From assembly GCA_027924585.1 (NCBI GenBank), contig BSBM01000602.1:4525501-4589500 (forward strand): a DNA stretch of 64,000 bases, in the 5' to 3' direction. Source of the DNA: Larix kaempferi (lineage: Eukaryota > Streptophyta > Pinopsida > Pinales > Pinaceae). Both the position numbers and the translations under genes were made by a program. Positions 22,713 to 31,620 of this stretch are shown piece after piece. Position 1 is the stretch's first letter. Each line of letters starts with the position of its first letter. The notes below the pieces were generated by a model. That model worked only from the letters and a program-made list of their open reading frames with translations. It was not told where the DNA came from and ran no database searches.

Positions 22713-24180
22713 GAGTAGCTGCTATGGAAGAAGAGTATCAATCTCTTCAAAGAAATGATACTTGGGAGCTTGTCTCTCTCCCTCCTGGGAGGATGCTTGT
22801 TCAATGCAAGTGGATATACAGAACAAAGATGGACTTAGATGGAGTCACAAGCAAGTATAAGGCTCGATTGGTTGCAAGGAGTTTCTCCCAAGTTCATGGG
22901 ATTCACTATTCTGAGACATTTGCACCTGTTGCTAAGATGGATTCCATCCGTCTTGTTCTTGCTCTTGCTGCATCCAAGCACTGAGAAGTGCATCACATGG
23001 ATGTCAAGAGTGCTTTCCTTCATGGAGATCTAGAGGAGGAGATCTACATGAAGCAACCTGATGGGTACATTGATGATCCTTCACTTGTGTGTAGACTGAG
23101 AAAGTCCTTGTATGGGATTAAGCAAGCTCCCCGAGCTTGGTATGCCAAGATGGATTATTTCTTACTTTCACAAGATTTTCAGAGATGTAAATCAGATTCG
23201 AATGTCTACATGAGACATGATGGTAACTCCCTACTTCTCATTGTTCATTATATTGATGATTTGTTGATTACTGGGAGCAATACTTCATGCATTAGATCTA
23301 TCAAAAATACTTTGAACAACTCCTTCTCTACGTTAGATTTGGGACTGCTGAAGCAGTTTCTTGGTCTTGAAGTCACTCATAGTGATTCAGGAATCAGAGT
23401 TGCACAGTCCAAATATGCATTAGATATACTTGATAGATTTCATACGAGCAAATGCAAACCAACAACATTTCCTTTTCTTTCAGGGATCAACCTTGAGGAT
23501 GGTTCTTCTACACCTTTGGTGGATAATACTTTGTATCAACAATTGATTGGGAGTCTTTTGTTTCTTACACATACTCGACCTGATCTATCCTATGCAGTTA
23601 GTGTTGTCTCCAGATACATGCAGGAGCCTCATGAGCTTCACTGGAAGGCAACAAATAGGATCTTGCATTATGTGCAAGAGACAAAGACACATGGTCTTTT
23701 CTATGCAGCTGGGTCTCCATTGAACCTAGTTGGGTATATATATTCTGATTGGGATGGAGATAGCTCAGATCAGAAGTCTACATCTGGTTTTGTTTTCATG
23801 ATTGGATCTAGACCTATCTGTTGGTCGAGCAAAAAGCATATTGATTTAGCTCTTTCTTCAGCCGAGGCCAAGTATAGAGGTGCTGTGATGCATCCACACA
23901 GTGCATCTGGTTGCGGGGCATCTTGTCAGAGTTTAGGATTCAATTCAGTACTCCACCAGTCATCTATTGTGACAATTAGAGTGCCATCAGGATCTCCATA
24001 GATCCGGTTCTGAGACAGAGAACCAAACATATAGAGATACACATGCATTGCATTCGAGGATTGGTGCATGACAATAGCATCACACTACTCTACTGTCCTA
24101 TAGAAGAGCAGATTGCAAATATCTTCACCAAGACCTTCACGATGAAGAGGTTCACTTACCTTATATATCTTCTTGGGGTG
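22713..24180 (+). pseudogene. Copia B reverse transcriptase and RNase H, nearly complete
   Basis: RT motifs are all recognisable: EEYQSLQRNDTWELV, KWIYRTKMD, KARLVARSFSQ, ETFAPVAKMDSIRLVLA, HMDVKSAFLHGDLEEEIYM, LYGIKQAPRAWY and the catalytic YIDDLLITG (about 23252-23278). The segment LKQFLGLEVTHSDSG and the YQQLIGSLLFLTHTRPDLSY block follow. RNase H is seen in SDWDGDSSDQKSTSGF and SAEAKYRG. A TGA at 22982-22984 replaces the conserved Trp before EVHHMDVKSAF. A frameshift near 23880 displaces the end of RNase H; the terminal EEQIANIFTK and YLLGVSDARLH appear in another frame at about 24095-24180. This RT is in principle the enzyme that copia A lacks, but it is now broken. Confidence 0.9.
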
Positions 24181-24365
24181 AGTGATGCTAGGCTACATTA
24201 GCATCTCCACAATATATTTTTTTTGGGGGGGGATTTCTTCCCACTGGGTTTTCCCTCTTTCCTCACTTTATTTATTTAGATTGTTGTACGAGGTGACCTT
24301 TGGTATTAGTTACCAGGGCCCTACTAGTTTTCAGTTACTTCCTCACAGTTTGGATTGCGGGGGGG

Positions 24366-25097
24366 TGTTGGAATATTCTCACCATCATTTTTTTTATTTG
24401 CATGCTTTGCATGCATTCTGCATGCATGCATGCATACTGCATGCATCCAGTCATCAGTATGGTAGTCTCCCCAGCACCTGGAGCTTATTTTCAGCCCCCT
24501 AGATCCTGTTTATAACCCTTAGTATCCATCCTACCTACCTAGTGCACCTTGTTTTCCTCACTTGGATGACATATGCGCCCTACTACACTACTTGGATCAC
24601 TAATAGTCAGTTGCAACATTGATTGACCAGTTCTTGCATTTATTGCTTAGTTTAACTACCCGTAGCTTCCAGTTGTCTGTATTTGAGTGGTACTTGGCCT
24701 ACTGACAGACTCATCAGCCTCATGCGCCCTCCTTGGAGTCTCCATCCCTTGATTTGTGCTCACATAGCTCAGTTAGACTCAGTTAGACTCATTTGACTGA
24801 TTTTTGACTATTTGTGACTACTACCACTGACTGGGTGATGTCTCTAATGCTATCCAAGCCACACATTGAGGAGAATTCGAATCACCTTTGGTTAATTCGA
24901 ATTTACTTGATAGCTTCATTATTGTATTCAGTTTTCACATTGCCAGCTTATAGATGATGTATGATTATACTGCATATTTCTCCATTTTGAGTTTATGAGT
25001 GATAATTGATTCATTTCTTCTTTTTCTTCTCTGCAATTCTTGAGTAACATTTGTGAGATTTGCTCTAGCTGTGTGATATTTCATGTAGATTTACACA
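24366..25097 (+). repeat. 3' LTR of copia B
   Basis: Starts TGTTGGAATATTCTCACC just after a G-rich polypurine tract (about 24357-24365) and ends GATTTACACA. It holds an expanded TGCATGC cluster at about 24397-24450, larger than in the 5' LTR. Confidence 0.9.
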
Positions 25098-25250
25098 ACC
25101 AAGTGGGCCGAAGCTGTAGTTTTCTGCGAATGTTCTGTAGAAACGACTGCTTAGTTTTTTTTGAAAAAATTATAACTCGCTTTCGGTTCCCAGGAATTCT
25201 CACAAGTGATCAAGGAAAACATTTTATGAACAAGATGTAATGTCCCTAGT
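25098..25250 (+). pseudogene. Gypsy integrase core, resumed after copia B
   Basis: Directly after the target duplication the gypsy integrase continues: TKWAEAVVF, then (in shifted frame) FFEKIITRFRFPGIL and TSDQGKHFMN, containing the second catalytic Asp. The frame ends at a TAA at 25238. The Glu-containing segment and C-terminus are not found, so the gypsy element is truncated here. Confidence 0.8.
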
Positions 25251-25252
25251 TT

Positions 25253-25549
25253 TGATCTCGACACAAACTATGTAAATGATGGAATATCTGTGACAATTAT
25301 AAGGAACATGGTGTAGAGCTCAAGGCAAAGGACCCACATGTTTTCTTGTAATATATATGGCTAGAAAGCTATGCGAGGTTGTGTGCAACAACAATGTAAA
25401 ATTAATGTATATGTGCATGATAATAATATTAATAAAATCCACACCTGATTGCCCAGTAGCAACAAGAGCAAGGGGCATGATTATCCTAAGGTTAGGAAAG
25501 AATTTACTAAATCCATGAGGTCAATAGATGAGAGCCAAGTGTCCTAGAG
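25253..25549. other. No recognisable gene
   Basis: About 300 bp of AT-rich sequence between the truncated gypsy integrase and the inverted gypsy fragment; nothing identified. Confidence 0.4.
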
Positions 25550-25620
25550 AGGACAAATGTATTAGTGGTCAACCTTCCACAATTGGTCTGTAAATAATGC
25601 ACCCCTGATAGCAGTTAATG
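25550..25620 (-). mobile_element. Inverted fragment of the gypsy capsid-like region
   Basis: On the minus strand the sequence gcattaactgctatcagggg... encodes ALTAIRGALFTDQLWKVDH. It matches 13086-13150 of the plus-strand gypsy element almost base for base, but in the opposite orientation. Here the Gln codon is intact where the other copy has a stop. The fragment abuts copia C. Confidence 0.75.
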
Positions 25621-26153
25621 CTTCACATGAGATTTCAGATTCAGAGTTTGGATGTGGTGATGCATCTTCACATGATATTTCAGATTCAGAATCTGAATAT
25701 GGAGATGATGATGAGGGAATGCTGGACCCAGAAGGTCTAGTAACTGATGATGAAGATGAGCGAATGGGAGATCCATATCCACAAGAACGTGAAGATCTCT
25801 CACCTATTTGTCCTCTTCCTCGATGGGAAGCCACTGCTCCCCGATCAGCCAAATCAGATTTTCAGCATGGAAGGTTTCATCCTTCTCACATTGCTGATCC
25901 TCTTCCTCGATGGGCATCCACTGCTCCCCGATTAGCCAGATCAGATTTTCAGCATGAGAGGTTTCATCCTTCTTACTTTACTGATCCTCTTCTTCGATGG
26001 GAAACCATTGCTCCCCGATCTTCCAGATCAGAGTTTTCACATGTGAGGATTCATCCTTGTGAAATTCCTGATCCATTTCGGATCTATCGATTCTTCTTTG
26101 AGAAAGAAGGACACTTACCTCCTTCGGGGGTGAGAGATGATATGCTTCATTAG
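25621..26153 (+). pseudogene. Copia C Pol C-terminal tail (acidic linker plus 29-residue repeats)
   Basis: The open frame 25719-26153 begins in the acidic linker (MLDPEGLVTDDEDERMGDP, PQEREDLSP), equivalent to DPDPQEP in copia A. Three tandem 29-residue units follow, each with PLPRW..TAPRSA.SDFQH.RFHPS. The tail FFFEKEGHLPPSGVRDDMLH corresponds to FFGGEVHLPFGVSDVHD in A. No RT or RNase H motif lies between linker and tail. The function of the repeat unit is unknown; A has essentially a single unit. Confidence 0.75.
25812..26072 (+). repeat. 3 x 87-bp in-frame tandem repeat
   Basis: Units start at 25812, 25899 and 25986 with 'cctcttcytcgatggg'. The period is exactly 87 bp (29 codons), and all three units stay open in the Pol frame. 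Confidence 0.9.
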
Positions 26154-26318
26154 CATCCTTCAGTCTATTTTGAGGGACGGCTTTCTTCCCACAAGGTTTT
26201 CCCTCTTTCCTCACTTAGTTTATTTATATTGATTGTACGGGGTGACCTTTGGTCTTAGTCACCAGGGCCCTATTTTACTGTTTTCGGTTATTATCTCATA
26301 GTATAGCTTGCGGGGGTG

Positions 26319-27257
26319 TGTTGGAATATTCACACCATCATTTTTATATTTTGCATGCCTGCATGCAAATCTGCATGCTTTGCATTCCACTGCATGCATC
26401 TAGTCATCATCATGGTGGTCTCCCCAGCACCTAGAGCTTGCTTCTAGCTCTCTAGAGCCTATCTATAGCCCCCATTTGGCCTCCTACCTACCTGATGCAC
26501 CCTTCTTGACTATTCTGCTTGACAAGTGCGCCTTTCTCACCTACCACACTCAGTTAGTGCGCCTTTACTCACCTACCATCAGTCATCACTCAGTTAGGGC
26601 GCCTTATCTCAGTTATCATTCAGTTAGTGCATTGATTGAGTAGTTCTTCCATTGATTGCTCATGCTGACTGCTTGTAGATTCTAGTTAGCTAGTTCTGGA
26701 GTTCCACTTGACTATTTGACAGCCTCATGCGCCCCCCTTGGAGTCTCCATCCCCTGATTTATGCCTAGATGGTTTTGTTAGACTCATTTAGACACACTTG
26801 ACTAACTATTGCCATTTATGACTGATACTATTGACTAGATGATGTCTCCATTGTTATTCAAGCTAGACTTAGAAAGCCTTATGCACCCCCCTTGGAGTCT
26901 CCATTCCTTGATTTATGGCTAGATGGTTCTGTTAGACTCAGTTGGACACACTTGACTGGATCATACCATTTATGACTGATACTGCAGACTGGATGATGTC
27001 TCCATAGTTATTCAAGCTAGACTTTGAGCTCAGATTTGAATGCCCTACTTGGCTAATTCGAATCCTATATGATGCCTCATCATTGATTATTGTATCACAT
27101 TCTTTACATTCATTATTCATTGTATGCTATTGTTATTGTTCATTATTCTATGTTTATGAGTGATTATTGAGTGCATGCTTCTCTTCTTCTTTGCAAATAA
27201 TCTTGAGAGTTTGATTGTGAGATTGTTACAGTTGCTAGATCCCTGCAGATTATCACA
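26319..27257 (+). repeat. LTR of copia C (939 bp, enlarged)
   Basis: Starts TGTTGGAATATTCACACC after a G-rich polypurine tract and ends GATTATCACA. It shares the TGCATGC cluster (about 26350-26400) with A and B. It is about 200 bp longer than theirs, mostly through an internal tandem duplication. Confidence 0.8.
26722..27029 (+). repeat. 154-bp tandem duplication inside copia C LTR
   Basis: Units 26722-26875 and 26876-27029 both run from 'gcct.atgc.ccccccttggagtctccat' to 'ttattcaagctagactt'. Copia A and B LTRs have only one such unit. Confidence 0.85.
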
Positions 27258-27915
27258 GTTCGCACATGAACTGAATGATGGCATCCACAACAAAACATAT
27301 ATCTGGTCTGGTGTTGGTTAGATACATCAATGACCCAATCAATTGGCGATACATGGTGGAATCAATCAAATTAGAATTTGAAGTCGAATCTCTCAACTTC
27401 TTCCAATTTGCATCCATCGGAGTAGCCATGGACTTGCAGTCCAACATCCCAAATCTCTTCAATATATCAATGGTGTATTTTTCTTGTCCTAGGAAAATCT
27501 CTTTTTGCCTCTACCATACTTCTAATCCTAAGAAGTAGTGAATCAATCCGGGATCTTTCATTTCAAACTCAGAGGCGAGATTCTTCTTACACCATACAAT
27601 AATTCTCTCATTTCCTGTGAGCAACAGGTCATCAACATATAGTACCAAAATCAGTGGCTCATCATCTGCAACCTTGAAGCAAAGGTTGGGGTCTGCATCA
27701 TTCTGATGCACCTTCCATCTCATAGCTGAAGCAATAACAATGATCGATCTGACGAAAGTATATCAAACCACAGGAGCAAATGTCTCATCATAATCGACTC
27801 CCTCTTTCTAAGAGAATCTTCTGGCAACAAATCTAGCCTTGTATTTCCCAAATGCTCCATGTTAAGTCTATTGTGCTCATCTTTTCCGACCTACTGCAAC
27901 ATTTCTGGAGATATC
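27253..27915 (-). pseudogene. Copia D reverse transcriptase fragment
   Basis: Reading down the minus strand: GKYKARFVARRFS, DYDETFAPVV (about 27780-27860), then VHQNDADPNLCFKVADD. The catalytic LYVDDLLLTGN follows at about 27620-27650, then LASEFEMKDPGLIHYFLGLEVW. After a frameshift come MKRFGMLDCKSMATPMDAN, YRQLIGSLMYLTNTRPDIC and a break after FMCEL. The region covers the palm of a copia RT, but the N-terminal half contains stops, and the thumb/RNase H part is missing because the element ends here. Confidence 0.8.
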
Positions 27916-28385
27916 AACCAGATCCATGGAATCGATAGGTTCATCCTTTTCTACTAACCCCCTCTTGAACTGGAGGAGGAGATGATCTCATCTCCTTTGG
28001 TTCTAGTATTTCATCATCGATTTCCATGTCTGATCCTTTGCCTTTCCTGACAGCTATTCCTTCTTCAAAGGTCACATCCCTACTGACTTCAATCTGTCTG
28101 GATCATGGGATGTAGATTCTGTAAGTCTTTGAAGATTCACTGTATCCCATAAAGGTTCCCTTCTTTTCCGAAGGTTCCAACTTGGGCACATGTATATAGA
28201 TTGGACAACCAAATATCTGAAGGTGGCTCACTATTGGTTTTACTTTTGTGAAGGATTCCTTCAAGGTCATCCTTTTAGGCTGAGAGTCATATTCCAGAAG
28301 GCTTCTTGCTGAACATCAACGAGATTCATATGTCCATTGGAACAATTCTTCTCTTGTAGGCCAAATCACATGGTCTTTTCCTTAC
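27916..28385 (-). pseudogene. Copia D post-integrase linker
   Basis: Frames with frequent stops give TFRYLVVQSIYMCPSWN, RKRREPLWDTVNLQ and RIYIP-like text. This is the segment that follows the integrase core in copia Pol (LKVFGC..VHVP, K..GIFVGYS). It joins the RT on its left. The catalytic integrase core on its right is absent. Confidence 0.5.
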
Positions 28386-28834
28386 AAGTCAAATCCCGAC
28401 TGATGATCAGTGATATTGTATAATCAAATGTAATGACGATAGTTTACACAGGAATATTAGCTAATACTTTATCACAAAAATCATGAACATGTCTACCAAA
28501 CACATCTGGGAACTATCTAGATGTCTGCTATCTCCACTAGAACATGCCATCAAGAGTGTGCATTACCCTAAGCATGCAGAAAGGAGATATCATCTGGACT
28601 AGCTTCATGAATGTTGTGTAGCTCATATGCATAATATAAAAATGTACACTATATCAACTGCTCAACACATTAGATCTGCATATAATAGTTATGAATACAT
28701 ATAAGACAACACAGATCGATATAAGCAAGAAAATCAAATAATTATCTCTTAGTGTTTTGGGGTGTGGGCTCCCACTGCCTTCTTGTGGGAACCATATGAG
28801 ATCTTTGTTCTTGCAATCCGGATCTTCATAACTT
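28386..28834. other. Unassigned stretch replacing copia D protease and integrase
   Basis: AT-rich sequence between Gag and the Pol linker. No protease (D-S/T-G) or integrase motif is visible in any frame. It could be an insertion or diverged internal sequence. Confidence 0.4.
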
Positions 28835-29715
28835 CTAGAAGAGAAACTCCGAATGTTCATCATCCCTTGGTTTCTTGTGATGATGGTCTTCTTCCACATC
28901 AGCAGTTGAGGCTTCATGATTCCTTTTACTTGAACTTCGACAGCTATTTGCGTAGTGTCCATATTTTCTGCACCTATAGCATTGAACTTGAGATATGTCC
29001 TTCTTCTCCTTTTGATCTGGGCAAGGACTTGGTCTCCTGTCTTGGCGCTTGTGTTTATGGAACTTCCTACCTTTTCCCTTACCCTTCGTGGCATGAGAAA
29101 CAAAATCTTGGTTCTCCTTAGGTTGAGTGCCATGGCCATGGAGTCTTTGACGTGTTGCAATCCTGGTCTCTTCCTGAGTGCAATCTGCCCACAGCTTATC
29201 AAACTTTGGTAGTTTTGATCTACCACTTATGCTTTGGATACAGGACTCCCATGATGGTGGAAGACCATTTAGAGTGTGAAGGACAAGCTCCTTATTATTA
29301 ATAGGATCTCCACTAGTGCTGAGCTTGTCTTTGAGTTCTGTGATCCTCATAAAGTATGAGGCAATGGATTCTGACTTTGCTATCTTCATATTTGAGAGTT
29401 GGTTTCTCAAAGTTATGGATACATTTAGGCTAGTGTGTTCAAACAACTTCATAATGGTCTTGAACATTTTCCTAGCATTCTTCTTTCCTGAGATTTGAGG
29501 AACCAAATGGTCTCTCATTGAATTCACAAGAATCCTTCTTGCTTTAGCATCATTCTTCCTCGATCGGGATTTATCCTCTTCGGCTTCTGGTTCAGGGACC
29601 TTCTCATTTACATATAGCAAGAGATCATTTTATTATAGGAGTAGAAGAACCCTAGACTTCCAGGAGATAAAGTTGGAGGCTCCTTCCAAACGATCTTCAA
29701 CCTTCATCCCAATCA
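28835..29715 (-). pseudogene. Copia D Gag
   Basis: The likely start is the ATG at 29715 (MIGMKVEDRLEGASNFISWK), matching the usual copia Gag opening, but two stops follow near 29635. From 29620 the frame is open for 261 codons: NSMRDHLVPQISGKKNARK, then LRNQLSNMKIAKSESIASYF, ELKDKLSTSGDPINNKELV, LNGLPPSWESCIQ (the UBN2 Gag domain), then a basic Lys/Arg/His region. A canonical CCHC zinc knuckle CYRCRKYGHYANSC follows, and a His/Glu-rich tail. It differs clearly from the Gag of A/B, so D is another family. Confidence 0.85.
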
Positions 29716-30071
29716 TCTTGATTGCAGATCTGGTTCAGAAACCCTAGCAGGAGCTAGGTCAAAAATGAAAGTTAATAATTTGAAAAACTGAACCCACAGA
29801 TAAATTCGCTTTGCCAAGGAGAGTTGAATAGAGGGTGGGCTGGTCCAAATCCGTAGAGAGAAATGATTTAAAACTGAAACCCTAATTCTGCTACAGCCAG
29901 AGAGTTAGGTCAAAAATTGAAAGTTCTCGGAATTGAATTCCGTCTTCACCAATAGATTCGCCTTGCCAAGAACGAAATTCCCATGGCTCTTTTTCTTCAA
30001 AATGATGGGTGGAGACTTCACAAGATGAAACCCTAGTTCTGGCAGGGTTACGACAATGACTTCTTCTAGAA

Positions 30072-30085
30072 CCTCTTTGAAACCA
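30072..30085 (-). other. Primer-binding site of copia D
   Basis: Minus-strand TGGTTTCAAAGAGG follows the LTR end GATTTAACA directly. It is a diverged form of the initiator-Met tRNA complement. Confidence 0.65.
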
Positions 30086-30630
30086 TGTTAAATCTCATAC
30101 ATTCATAGCATAATAATATAAATGCATAACCAAGATCACTAGAAGCAAGACAAAGCACAAAACAACAACACATAGTTTACCCTGGGAAACCCAATTGGGA
30201 AAAACCCAACAACCTTCGCATAGAGATGATAATACCGAGATCAGAGTACAAATAAGAAAAGAGAAAATTATGGAAATGTATTCCACAGGTAGAATCCCCA
30301 AAACAGCTACCTCCTCCAAGTGATGTGAAATCAGCTCTCTCCAAGTGATGCGCAAAAGAAAAGTGTGAGAATGAGAATAATGAGGTGCACTAGCCTCTTA
30401 TTTATACAAGTGCAAAAACCAGAAATTCCCTAACTGGGCTGACTTCACCTGGGGGCAATAAATAATTTATTTTTAATAATTTTCTTTTGTTTATTTGCAC
30501 CCCAAGGTTTACATTGACTCTTTCATGTGCTACATAAATAATTACATCCAGTTCATCTCCCTTAGGAGGTACAATCAAGTACAATAAAATACAATGAATA
30601 ATATCTTCTGAAGTTGCACAAAATCCAACA
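30086..30630 (-). repeat. 5' LTR of copia D
   Basis: On the minus strand it starts TGTTGGATTTTGTGC and ends GAGATTTAACA, 545 bp. There is no partner LTR in the window. The region contains an LTR-style stretch 'gtttaccctgggaaacccaattggg' (30175-30199). Confidence 0.7.
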
Positions 30631-30690
30631 CATCCAAGCACATTGAAGAATATGGGAGAAATAGAGGTAGTAGTTTGATTCTCCTATGAA

Positions 30691-31620
30691 TGTAACACCC
30701 CGTTTTTTACCCTATAATGCAATCCTATATATATTGATGTAAAGGATAGAATCCATAAACAAATGGTCCAGAGTGACGAAGACATTGTAAATATGTACAT
30801 TTTGATATTAATATAAAATATCTGACAATTGCAGAGGAAGGATGAAGAAGAGATGGGGGGCTATGATTCCACAAGTGGGGAAGTGATAGTGGGCTCAGGG
30901 AAAATGACCCTAGTGGGCTTTAGCTTATCTCCTTAGCCTTATCAATTTAACCAAAGATCCTAAACCATGATATAGGTTCATGTTTTGATTAAGAAATATT
31001 AGATTATATAAGAGGGGATTAAGAGGGAAAAAACCATGCAAATGAAAGGGGATAATTTATATTGTGAGGGGTTCGTTCCTTCAGTCAATGGAATTTATTC
31101 ATTCATTCCTCCTTAGAATGCAGGGAGGCTAGTACCTGTGACAGAGGGCCCGAGATGCCATAGGTGGATTTGACCTTTCCATGCCATTGACCCTAAGCAA
31201 CTGATGCTAGGGTAGCGTACCCTTGTGAGAGGAACTTGAGCCGTAGCTTGTGTCTTGGAGTCCCAATTTGTAGACTTCTTGTCCAACCTGTGCTGGAGTG
31301 TCGGAAGGGGAACGAGAGATTTCCCGAGGGACTGTTAGCTTAGAGAAGGGGGTTCGTTCCTGGCATTGTGCAGGTTGATGGGGAAGGATAATTAAGGATT
31401 GGGATAGTTGTGGAGGGGGTTTCCTGCACCAGGGGTTGCATGAGAGAGTGGACTGTGAAAAGGTCTTGTAGAAGTTTTGAGGAAGAGATTTTCCCTTGTG
31501 GATTGATAGCCCCAACTCGGGGGTGTCCTGTCAAAGAATGATATGGCTTGATAAAGCCTATGGATGGGAGCAATGTCCTTCACCTACATCCAATTGCAGA
31601 ACAATTGATTAAGATAAGTG
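30691..31620 (+). repeat. Probable gypsy-type LTR fragment
   Basis: It opens with TGTAACACCCCG, a common start of plant gypsy LTRs. It contains a TATA-like 'gattatataagagg' at about 31003-31016 followed by a short leader ('ggggttcgttccttcagtcaatgg'). I could not find a matching end, primer-binding site or target duplication, so the right limit is arbitrary. Confidence 0.4.

Larger units (their letters stand above)
19990..25097 (+). mobile_element. Copia element B: full LTRs, integrase core deleted
   Basis: A 5.1-kb Ty1-copia element in plus orientation, inserted in the gypsy integrase with perfect 5-bp target duplications ACCAA (19985-19989 and 25098-25102). LTR termini are TG...CA. It belongs to the same family as A: LTR start, gag, protease and linker are all alike. 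It carries gag, protease, an intact-looking HHCC pre-integrase motif, RT and RNase H. The integrase core is missing: the frame passes from the pre-integrase region directly to the acidic linker at about 22455. Several stops and frameshifts make it non-coding today. Confidence 0.9.
9845..25250 (+). mobile_element. Large decayed Ty3-gypsy element, host of two nested copia insertions
   Basis: Domains occur in the order: leader with minisatellite, three to four zinc knuckles, aspartic protease, capsid-like domain, RT, RNase H, integrase zinc-binding part, integrase core. The reading is broken by many stops and frameshifts. Copia A interrupts it between RNase H and integrase, and copia B interrupts it inside the integrase core. 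The integrase resumes immediately after B (TKWAEA...). The 3' end of the integrase, the polypurine tract and the 3' LTR are not recognisable; sequence beyond about 25250 does not continue the frame. The element is old and inactive. Confidence 0.8.
25621..27257 (+). mobile_element. Copia element C: 3' fragment with linker and LTR
   Basis: A plus-strand 3' end of the same family as A and B. It begins within the acidic post-integrase linker and runs through a repeat-expanded segment to the C-terminal tail without any RT or RNase H, then polypurine tract and a single LTR. Like A, it lacks RT/RNase H, apparently with the same junction. The 5' part is missing. Its right end abuts the cut RT of copia D at 27257/27258. 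Confidence 0.8.
27258..30630 (-). mobile_element. Copia element D: 5' LTR, gag and partial pol, 3' end lost
   Basis: A minus-strand Ty1-copia element of a different family from A/B. Present are the 5' LTR (30086-30630), primer-binding site, gag, and a part of pol with integrase tail, linker and RT. Protease and integrase core are absent; about 28385-28750 holds unrelated AT-rich sequence instead. At 27258 the RT is cut off by the end of the copia C LTR, and no 3' LTR is seen. Confidence 0.75.

Noticed and set aside
25562-25852. Minus-strand open frame with Ser-rich repeats
   Set aside because: Antisense of the copia C acidic linker, fused by chance to the inverted gypsy fragment.
30402-30641. 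79-codon minus-strand frame
   Set aside because: It lies inside the copia D LTR and crosses its edge; not a gene.
31207-31573. Overlapping 60-100 codon minus-strand frames with Pro and Ser
   Set aside because: They lie in an LTR-like region on the strand opposite to its apparent promoter and match no family.
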